Part shown: one piece after another, positions 1 to 4,683 of the stretch
Position numbering within the stretch: the stretch's first letter is position 1
Layout: each line of letters opens with the position of its first letter
NCBI GenBank assembly: GCA_023430365.1
Contig: JAEZAS010000486.1
Coordinates: 1-5,225 of the forward strand
DNA from: Planctomycetota bacterium
GTDB taxonomy: Bacteria > Planctomycetota > Planctomycetia > Pirellulales > Pirellulaceae
Direction of reading: 5' to 3'
DNA: 5,225 nt
Notes under the pieces: model-generated
The model's database searches: none
What the model saw: the letters and a program-made list of their open reading frames with translations, nothing else
What the model was told of the DNA's origin: nothing
Position numbers and translations under genes: made by a program

Positions 1-578
1 AACACGAGCGTCGCCACCGCAAAGATGTCGATGAACCACTTCCATGCCGTGCCCGTGTGCCGACCCTTGTGAAGATCGTTGAAGTAAGCGATCCAGCCGC
101 GGTTTGTGCTCTCGAATTCCACCGCGCCGGTCTCCCGATCGATCGACAGCCAGGCGTCGACTCCGGGGCCGGGCATCGAGAGATACACTTCGCTTTCGTT
201 CCACTCGGCGGCGCGGCGCCCAATCGGCGTCGAGAACTGCTTACTGAGCCAGCGGGCTGATTCGGCGGGCAGCGGACCCGATTCCGCAATATTGGCTTCG
301 TTCAAGCCGGCGAGGATTTCTGGCGGCAGCTCCGCGGAGGCGGTGACGACGATCGGTTCGGTGGCGATCTCGCCCGCGTGGTTGAGAGTGATGCCGGTAA
401 CGGCAAACAGCAGCATCCCCACCAAGCAGATCGCCGAACTGATCCAATGCCACTGGATCATCGTACGCATCCACAGCGCACGCCGATGCCGGTCGCGGCG
501 TTCCTTCGTCGACAGATGACCTGACACCGGCTTCAAATCTGTGCTCCGAAGAAGCTCAAGGTTTTGGTTTTGAGACAA
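1..578 (-). CDS. PepSY-associated transmembrane protein, N-terminal part (runs off the window)
   Basis: The reading frame is open from a TTG at 578 to the window edge, giving 192 residues with the C-terminus missing. Residues 21-40 are strongly basic. A hydrophobic helix follows at about 46-66 (WISSAICLVGMLLFAVTGIT), then a soluble stretch of about 110 residues. The signature FNDLHKGRHTG at 166-176 precedes a second hydrophobic helix that starts near 180 and is cut by the edge. The IQWHW segment before helix 1 and the LHKGRHTG segment are typical of PepSY-associated TM helix proteins (PepSY_TM-like families), inner-membrane proteins with a periplasmic loop. Their biochemical role is mostly unknown, and some relatives are linked to iron or redox functions. 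The TTG start is preferred because GGAG lies 6 bases upstream. GTG at 525-527 and ATG at 468-470 are alternatives, but the ATG would remove the basic N-terminus. An in-frame TGA lies upstream of the TTG. The next gene upstream ends 528 bases away, so it is probably transcribed separately. The family call is firm; the start is moderate. Confidence 0.85.
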   Translation of the reverse strand, partial: MSQNQNLELLRSTDLKPVSGHLSTKERRDRHRRALWMRTMIQWHWISSAICLVGMLLFAVTGITLNHAGEIATEPIVVTASAELPPEILAGLNEANIAESGPLPAESARWLSKQFSTPIGRRAAEWNESEVYLSMPGPGVDAWLSIDRETGAVEFESTNRGWIAYFNDLHKGRHTGTAWKWFIDIFAVATLV

Positions 579-584
579 GATCCA

Positions 585-588
585 CTCC
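585..588 (-). promoter_or_regulatory. Ribosome binding site favouring the TTG start of the PepSY gene
   Basis: On the minus strand GGAG is followed by a 6-base spacer (TGGATC) and then TTG at 576-578. The alternative GTG at 525-527 has only a poor GAAG 3 bases upstream. This site is the main reason for choosing the longer protein. Confidence 0.5.
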
Positions 589-620
589 GAGTCTGAGCGT
601 AGTCCAATTGCTCACGAAGC

Positions 621-697
621 CTGGTCGATTCGCCGGTCGTCGCTCTATATCTCGGCAGCTTAAATCTGGTTTTGGGTCACTGGTCGATTCCGCGGTC
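621..697. repeat. 18-bp imperfect direct repeat upstream of the PepSY gene
   Basis: Copy 1 is at 621-638 (CTGGTCGATTCGCCGGTC) and copy 2 at 680-697 (CTGGTCGATTCCGCGGTC). They match at 16 of 18 positions, the two differences being an adjacent GC/CG swap. They lie 59 bp apart in phase, 43 and 102 bases upstream of the TTG start on the minus strand. The position suits paired operator sites, but no regulator is visible in the window; chance or a decayed dispersed repeat is also possible. Confidence 0.55.
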
Positions 698-762
698 AGC
701 GGAATCCGGGAGGCCTTGTCGATCCGACGGAAGCAGTGACGCTTCCAGGCTGATCGGTCAGC
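686..762. repeat. Three consecutive short hairpins
   Basis: Three perfect inverted repeats follow one another. 686-693 pairs with 699-706 (GATTCCGC/GCGGAATC, 5-base loop). 729-734 pairs with 741-746 (GGAAGC/GCTTCC, 6-base loop). 749-753 pairs with 758-762 (GCTGA/TCAGC, 4-base loop TCGG). The octamer CGGTCAGC occurs in both the first and third hairpins (693-700 and 755-762). The second copy of the 18-bp direct repeat overlaps the first hairpin. No T-tract follows on either strand, so they are not classical intrinsic terminators. They could belong to a structured leader or small RNA; function unknown. Confidence 0.4.
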
Positions 763-807
763 AGGAGACTTTACGAACCTAGGTGGGGTGACGGGCGGAA
801 AATGACA

Positions 808-845
808 ACTGCGCAGCAGTGGGTGGCTAATGAGACGGTGTCTCA
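808..845. repeat. Two small palindromes in the intergenic region
   Basis: ACTGC-GCA-GCAGT lies at 808-820 and TGAGAC-GGT-GTCTCA at 831-845. Both are perfect with a 3-base centre. The second resembles an operator-like dyad more than an RNA hairpin. No gene starts nearby in a position that would explain them. Confidence 0.3.
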
Positions 846-946
846 AGAGCATACTCGCCTGAACGATGGTTGCCAAGTGGCGGAAACAGAGGATTTAGAG
901 GGTGGCGGGAGGAGGTTCGTTGCCAGTAGGAGGTCAGATTCCAGGA

Positions 947-967
947 GTCAGGTGTCAGGTGTCAGGG
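947..967 (+). repeat. Tandem heptamer repeat GTCAGGT x3
   Basis: Three abutting heptamers, GTCAGGT (947-953), GTCAGGT (954-960) and GTCAGGG (961-967), directly precede the palindrome cluster that starts at 971. A related GTCAG occurs at 933-937. The octamer GTGTCAGG, present twice here, also occurs on the minus strand at 520-527 and 2596-2603. Confidence 0.65.
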
Positions 968-970
968 TGG

Positions 971-1072
971 CACGCCCAGGAGCGCAGCGATGGGCGTGGA
1001 AGCGCTCTACGACGCTTCGCCTACGCACGCCACGCCCTTCGCTGCGCTGCAGCGCGTTCCACACGCTGCAGC
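971..1072. repeat. Palindrome cluster (REP/MITE-like intergenic element)
   Basis: Several inverted repeats overlap. 971-978 pairs with 991-998 (CACGCCCA/TGGGCGTG, 12-base loop). 981-999 pairs with 1030-1048 at 18 of 19 positions around a 30-base loop, and that loop contains a nested 5-bp stem (1000-1004 with 1013-1017). 1046-1054 pairs with 1064-1072 (GCTGCAGCG/CGCTGCAGC, 9-base loop). The first and second pairings use the same bases at 991-998, so they exclude each other. The cluster lies 35 bases downstream of the M20 stop codon. No transposase or coding frame is associated. It looks like a dispersed palindromic unit rather than a gene; copies elsewhere in the genome cannot be seen from this window. 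Confidence 0.6.
1046..1072 (-). terminator. Candidate transcription-end hairpin after the M20 gene
   Basis: A perfect 9-bp stem (1046-1054 with 1064-1072) with a 9-base loop begins 35 bases past the TAG at 1107-1109 on the minus strand. No T-run follows it, so any termination would need another mechanism such as Rho, or the hairpin would only protect the 3' end. It may simply be part of the palindrome cluster. Confidence 0.3.
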
Positions 1073-1106
1073 CGCGACGCGACCGGCCGACCGGCAAGCC
1101 CATGGT

Positions 1107-2441
1107 CTACTGCGGTTGGTCCGCCAGAAAGTTCACCGCCAGCGACGCCATCACTCTCGTACCGACGACGAGCGCTTGCTCATCGATAAAGAAGTTGGGG
1201 TTGTGGTTGGGCGCCGCCTGGGCTGGGTCCTGATCGCGTGGAGTGACTCCCAGAAACACATACAGCCCGGGCACTTCCTTCGCGAAGAACGAAAAGTCTT
1301 CCGACGCTCCCACGAGCGGCGCGGGGGCCACCCGGCCGTCGGCAGCGCGCTTGAGCACCGGCGCCATCCGCTCGGTGAGCAAGTCGTCATTGATGGTCGT
1401 GTCATACATTTTCGAAATCGACACCTTGGCTTTTGCCCCCGCGCTCTCAGCGATTTTTTCGGCTACCTGGCGGATGTCGGCATGGGCCTGCTTGCGCACT
1501 TTCTCATCGTAGGCGCGGATCGTGCCGGTCATTTGCACCGTCTCGGGGACGATATTCGGACCGGTCCCACCGTTGATCGTCCCGATCGTGATCACTAGCG
1601 GCGAGTCCGTAAGCCGGGCCCTGCGGCTGACGACGGTCTGCAATCCGGAAATGACCTGAGCCGACGTCGTAATCGGGTCCACCGTATCCCAGGGCATGCC
1701 GCCATGCCCTTGTTTGCCCATCACGGTAATCTCCGGAGTGTCGCTGCTCGCCGTGGTCGGACCACTCCGATAGGAAATCTCACCGAGCGGTCCGGGCATG
1801 ACGTGCACGGCGAAGACGGCGTCCGGCTTGGTCTTCTCGAACACGCCTTCTTCGAGCATCAACTTGGCTCCCCAACTCTTGCCACTGGCTGCGCTCACCA
1901 GGCTGGAACCTTCCTCGGCTGGCTGAAAGAGGAACATCACCGAGCCGGGCAGTTCCTGCTTCATACCAGCGAGCACTTCGGCGGTAGCCATCAGCATGGC
2001 TGTATGCGCATCGTGGCCGCAGGCGTGCATCACTGGAACGGTCTTACCGAAGTACTCGGCCTTTTCCTTGGAGGCAAAGGGAAGCCCTTCCGGTTCCTTG
2101 ACCGGGAGTGCATCCATGTCCGCCCGCAGCGCGACGGTCGGACCAGGTTTGCCGCCTTTCAGGACGCCTACGACGCCGGTTCTCGCCACTCCGGTGTGGA
2201 CTTCCAAGTCCAGGCCTCGCAAGTGCTCTGCGACCAGGCGCGACGTTCGTTTTTCCTGGTCTCCCAATTCCGGATGTTGGTGGATATCTCTCCGCCACGC
2301 AATCAACTTCTCCTCGATTGCCTTGGACCGCTCTCGAACTTTCGCTTCCAGTTCGGTGCTGTCCGCACTCACTATGCCCGTGGCGGCGAAAACCAACACC
2401 AAGGGCAGAGCCACGCTGCAGAGATTTCGTATGTAACGCAT
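1107..2441 (-). CDS. Secreted M20-family (M20D) amidohydrolase / N-acyl amino acid amidohydrolase
   Basis: This 444-residue metalloenzyme resembles hippurate hydrolases, N-acyl-L-amino acid amidohydrolases and IAA-amino acid hydrolases, which cleave an amide bond to release an amino acid. A Sec signal peptide is visible: MRYIRN, then a hydrophobic core at 7-24 and a likely cut after VSA (26/27), so the enzyme acts outside the cytoplasm. Family motifs in order are WRRDIHQHPELG (49-60), RADMDALPV (106-114), MHACGHDAHTAML (138-150), FQPAEEG (172-178), HVMPG (213-217), a dimerisation domain at about 230-325, and PNHNPNF (411-417). Expected metal ligands are Cys141, His143, Glu178, His213 and His413, with Glu177 as the general base; all are present. 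The ATG start is supported by AGGAAGG 5 bases upstream and by the signal peptide beginning there. The GH15 gene ends 164 bases upstream. Length is normal for a family member with a signal peptide. The exact substrate cannot be deduced. Confidence 0.95.
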   Translation of the reverse strand: MRYIRNLCSVALPLVLVFAATGIVSADSTELEAKVRERSKAIEEKLIAWRRDIHQHPELGDQEKRTSRLVAEHLRGLDLEVHTGVARTGVVGVLKGGKPGPTVALRADMDALPVKEPEGLPFASKEKAEYFGKTVPVMHACGHDAHTAMLMATAEVLAGMKQELPGSVMFLFQPAEEGSSLVSAASGKSWGAKLMLEEGVFEKTKPDAVFAVHVMPGPLGEISYRSGPTTASSDTPEITVMGKQGHGGMPWDTVDPITTSAQVISGLQTVVSRRARLTDSPLVITIGTINGGTGPNIVPETVQMTGTIRAYDEKVRKQAHADIRQVAEKIAESAGAKAKVSISKMYDTTINDDLLTERMAPVLKRAADGRVAPAPLVGASEDFSFFAKEVPGLYVFLGVTPRDQDPAQAAPNHNPNFFIDEQALVVGTRVMASLAVNFLADQPQ

Positions 2442-2446
2442 CCCAG

Positions 2447-2453
2447 CCTTCCT
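2447..2453 (-). promoter_or_regulatory. Strong ribosome binding site of the M20 gene
   Basis: AGGAAGG on the minus strand is followed by the 5-base spacer CTGGG and ATG at 2439-2441. It agrees well with an anti-Shine-Dalgarno match and fixes the start. Confidence 0.7.
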
Positions 2454-2476
2454 TTCAGATCCTATGGGCCGCCGCT

Positions 2477-2502
2477 GCGGCGCGTGATTGGAGACGCGCC
2501 GC
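2477..2502 (-). promoter_or_regulatory. GC-rich hairpin in the probable leader of the M20 gene
   Basis: A perfect 9-bp stem (GCGGCGCGT at 2477-2485 with ACGCGCCGC at 2494-2502) closes an 8-base loop. It lies 35 bases upstream of the M20 start codon and about 100 bases past the GH15 stop. If the candidate promoter at 2534-2563 is used, it sits inside the M20 5' untranslated region. It could instead end GH15 transcripts, but no T-run follows on the minus strand. Confidence 0.4.
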
Positions 2503-2533
2503 TTCTCCTTGAATTGAGATCCTCGCGGTTGCG

Positions 2534-2563
2534 AACATCTCCCTGTGATCTCGGGAATGTCAA
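2534..2563 (-). promoter_or_regulatory. Candidate sigma70-type promoter of the M20 gene
   Basis: On the minus strand TTGACA (2558-2563), a perfect -35 consensus, is followed after 18 bases by GATGTT (2534-2539), a 3-of-6 match to the -10 box. Transcription would begin near 2527 and give a leader of roughly 85 bases containing the 2477-2502 hairpin. The weak -10 box keeps confidence low. If real, the M20 gene is transcribed independently of the GH15 gene. Confidence 0.35.
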
Positions 2564-2605
2564 AACATCCTTCGACTCGCGTAAGCGACTAATGGCCTGA
2601 CACGT

Positions 2606-4447
2606 TCAGGCTCCCTGGCCGCCCAGGGTCCGGTCCAAATTGAACGCCGCGCTGATCAGACCGAGATGCGTGAACGCCTGCGGAAAGTTTCCCAGAGCTT
2701 CGCCCCGAGGTCCCGTCTGTTCGGCGTACAGCCCCAGGTGATTCGCGTAACTCAGCATTTCCTCGAAGAGGAGTCGCGCCTCTTCGAGGCGGCGGCGATC
2801 GGTCCGACCGGCGCGAGTCAGGGCCTCCACGAGCCAGAAGCTGCACATGTTGAAGGTGCCCTCCGTTCCTGCCAGCCCGTCGGGCGCCTGCGTCGGGTCG
2901 TACCGATACACCAGGCCGGCCGTGGCGAGGCCCCCTTGCGCAATCGGTTTGCGGATCGCGTCGACGGTGGCGAGCATGCGCGGGTCGTTGGGGGCCATGA
3001 AAAAGACCAGCGGCATCAGCAGATTGGAAGCGTCCATAGCCGGCGATCCGTAGGCTTGCACGAACGTGCGCTGCTGGGGGTCCCAGCCCTTTTGCATCAC
3101 GTCTTCGTAGATCGCGTCCCTGACTCGGTACCAGCGACCACGGTCAGCCGGGAACGAACGCTTGTCGGCCAGGCGCAGCCCCCGATCGATCGCCACCCAG
3201 CACATGAACCGCGAGAAGACAAAATGCCGTCTCGCGTCACGAATTTCCCAGGGGCCTTCATCCGCCCGTTCCCAGTTCTCGCAGACCCAATCGACCAGCC
3301 GGCGGAGATCTTGCCAGGCCTCGTAGCCCAGCGGAGCGCCGTGTTTGTTGAACAGATAGGCGGAGTCCATCAGCTCGCCGTAGATATCGAGTTGCAACTG
3401 GTTATGAGCCGCATTGCCGATCCGCACCGGGCGCGAACCGCGGTAGCCTTCCAGATGCGACAATTCCTCTTCGACGAGATCGACTCGACCGTCGATGCCG
3501 TACATGAGCTGCAGCGGCCCATCGGTATCCGACTTGTCGTCGTGCCAACGTGCGGAAAGCCAGTCCATGAAGCGGGCTGCTTCTTCGGTGAATCCAATCC
3601 GCATCAACGCGTAGAGGGTGAAGGAAGCGTCTCGCAGCCAGGTGTAGCGGTAGTCCCAATTGCGCACTCCGCCGATGCCCTCCGGCAGACTCGTGGTCGG
3701 CGCCGCGACGAGGGCGCCGGTCGGCTCGTAGGTCAGCAGTTTGAGCACGAGCGCCGAACGCTGGACCACTTCCCGCCAACGCCCCTGATACGTGCAACGC
3801 GACAACCAGCGCTGCCAGTATTGAACCGTTTCCCGAAAGCGCTCATCGGCGCTGTCGGTGCTCGGGCAATGCCCCACATCATTTCCAGGATCAAGCTGGC
3901 GCAAAATGAATGTTTTGCTTTCCCCTTCTCCGAGGACAAAGTCGGCCTGCACGCCTGCCGCGTCCTGTCTTAAGGGGATTGGAGCAGCCAGCCCGAGGCT
4001 GAGGCCCGGTCCATCGAAGCGGACCGCATTTTTTCCCAGCGATGTGTCATGTCCCGCTCGGGCGTAGTCGAACGCCGGATAGCATTCGAGGCGGAACGGA
4101 AGGCGACCATGCACAACCCGAACGCGGCGGACCAACAGGTCTTTCAGGCTGCCGCCAGCTCCACCGACGGGCATGAAGTCGATCAGCTCCCCGATGCCGT
4201 CGGCGTGCAGAAAGCGGGTGATCAGGATGTTGGTGTTCGGCCAGTAATGCTGCTTTCGCTTGATGTTGTCGCCGGTCGCCGAGATGCGGAACCGGCCCCC
4301 TTTTTGGTCGTCGAGAATCGCCGCGAAGACGCTGGGGGAGTCAAAGTTCGGCACGCACATCCAGTCGATCGAGCCGTCCATCCCCACCAGCGCGGCGGTC
4401 CGCAGATTGCCGATCAGCCCGTAGTTCTCGATGGGTTGGTACGGCAT
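2606..4447 (-). CDS. GH15 glycoside hydrolase (glucoamylase/trehalase-like)
   Basis: This 613-residue protein belongs to the bacterial GH15 group of inverting alpha-glucosidases, which includes glucoamylases and mycobacterial-type trehalases. It begins with the family N-terminus MPYQPIENYGLIGN (1-14) and GSIDWMCVPNFDSPSVFA (25-42), the trehalase-like N-terminal beta-sandwich domain, to about 210. An (alpha/alpha)6 barrel follows at about 220-605. Substrate-site motif NWDYRYTWLRDA is at 263-274. GPWEIR places the presumed catalytic acid at Glu401 and LYAEQ the presumed base at Glu576, by analogy with fungal glucoamylase Glu179 and Glu400. HLEGYRGSRPVRIGNAA is at 331-347. There is no signal peptide, so it acts in the cytoplasm, plausibly on trehalose, maltodextrins or glycogen breakdown products. 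An in-frame GTG at 4504 would add 19 residues (MQTPTGWENE...) not typical of the family; neither start has a strong ribosome site, so ATG at 4447 was chosen on conservation. It is intact and of normal length. Trehalase and glucoamylase cannot be told apart from sequence alone. Confidence 0.96.
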   Translation of the reverse strand: MPYQPIENYGLIGNLRTAALVGMDGSIDWMCVPNFDSPSVFAAILDDQKGGRFRISATGDNIKRKQHYWPNTNILITRFLHADGIGELIDFMPVGGAGGSLKDLLVRRVRVVHGRLPFRLECYPAFDYARAGHDTSLGKNAVRFDGPGLSLGLAAPIPLRQDAAGVQADFVLGEGESKTFILRQLDPGNDVGHCPSTDSADERFRETVQYWQRWLSRCTYQGRWREVVQRSALVLKLLTYEPTGALVAAPTTSLPEGIGGVRNWDYRYTWLRDASFTLYALMRIGFTEEAARFMDWLSARWHDDKSDTDGPLQLMYGIDGRVDLVEEELSHLEGYRGSRPVRIGNAAHNQLQLDIYGELMDSAYLFNKHGAPLGYEAWQDLRRLVDWVCENWERADEGPWEIRDARRHFVFSRFMCWVAIDRGLRLADKRSFPADRGRWYRVRDAIYEDVMQKGWDPQQRTFVQAYGSPAMDASNLLMPLVFFMAPNDPRMLATVDAIRKPIAQGGLATAGLVYRYDPTQAPDGLAGTEGTFNMCSFWLVEALTRAGRTDRRRLEEARLLFEEMLSYANHLGLYAEQTGPRGEALGNFPQAFTHLGLISAAFNLDRTLGGQGA

Positions 4448-4683
4448 GGCAGCGAACTTCGACGGATGGTGCGACTCGTTCTCCCAACCCGTCGGAGTTT
4501 GCACATCTCATTCCGCCACGCCTTGAAGCGCCGTCATGCCGGGCCGCGAACGACGGTCATACAGGAATGAGAAGTGCGGCGGCCCGCCCGTGGCTGCGTG
4601 TGACCATTACCTCGACCCGGGCAATGGGCCGAGTGGCCTGCAGCCGCCTCGACTGCAGGCCAGCAACGCCTCTCGGCCGTTCC
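4448..4683 (-). other. Intergenic region between the Y/G-rich gene and the GH15 gene
   Basis: These 236 bases hold the 3' hairpin of the Y/G-rich gene (4634-4662) and the leader of the GH15 gene. The possible GTG start at 4502-4504 has only a weak GGAA upstream. No clear -35/-10 pair and no small gene were seen. Confidence 0.5.
4634..4662 (-). terminator. Candidate transcription-end hairpin after the Y/G-rich gene
   Basis: TGGCCTGCAG (4634-4643) pairs perfectly with CTGCAGGCCA (4653-4662), a 10-bp GC-rich stem with a 9-base loop, starting 21 bases after the TAA at 4684-4686. The placement is right for a terminator, but no T-run follows on the minus strand, so it would be an atypical terminator or a 3'-end stabilising stem. 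Confidence 0.5.

Larger units (their letters stand above)
579..1106. other. 528-base intergenic region without a convincing gene
   Basis: This is the gap between the M20 gene (stop at 1107) and the PepSY gene (start at 578). Short open frames exist on both strands but show no recognisable family, and their compositions are those of random GC-rich frames rich in Arg, Ser and Pro. The DNA carries an 18-bp direct repeat (621-697), several short perfect hairpins (686-762, 808-845), a heptamer tandem repeat (947-967) and a palindrome cluster (971-1072). It must hold the 5' leader and promoter of the PepSY gene, although I see no clear -35/-10 pair. No tRNA or known riboswitch was recognised. Confidence 0.6.

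Noticed and set aside
579..680. Possible TATAGA-type -10 box (around 643-650, minus strand) for the PepSY gene
   Set aside because: No acceptable -35 box lies at 16-18 bases from it, so a promoter call is not supported.
556..876. 106-residue minus-strand frame in the intergenic region
   Set aside because: No recognisable domain, Arg/Pro/Ser-rich composition, overlaps the PepSY start and crosses the repeat and hairpin region.
971..1072. CRISPR array
   Set aside because: The repeats are nested inverted repeats of different lengths, not regularly spaced direct repeats with unique spacers.
802..1233. 143-residue plus-strand frame crossing the palindromes
   Set aside because: It runs through the tandem heptamers and palindromes and into the antisense of the M20 gene; no family resemblance.
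1704..2600. 298-residue open frame on the plus strand
   Set aside because: Antisense shadow of the M20 gene, with a composition rich in His, Arg and Gly and no known motif.
2596..2610. CCTGA/TCAGG inverted repeat overlapping the GH15 stop codon
   Set aside because: Only 5 bp with a 5-base loop and no T-run; expected by chance, too weak to call a terminator.
2666..3973. 435-residue open frame on the plus strand
   Set aside because: It is antisense to the GH15 gene, whose minus-strand frame carries all family motifs; the plus frame shows no recognisable domain.
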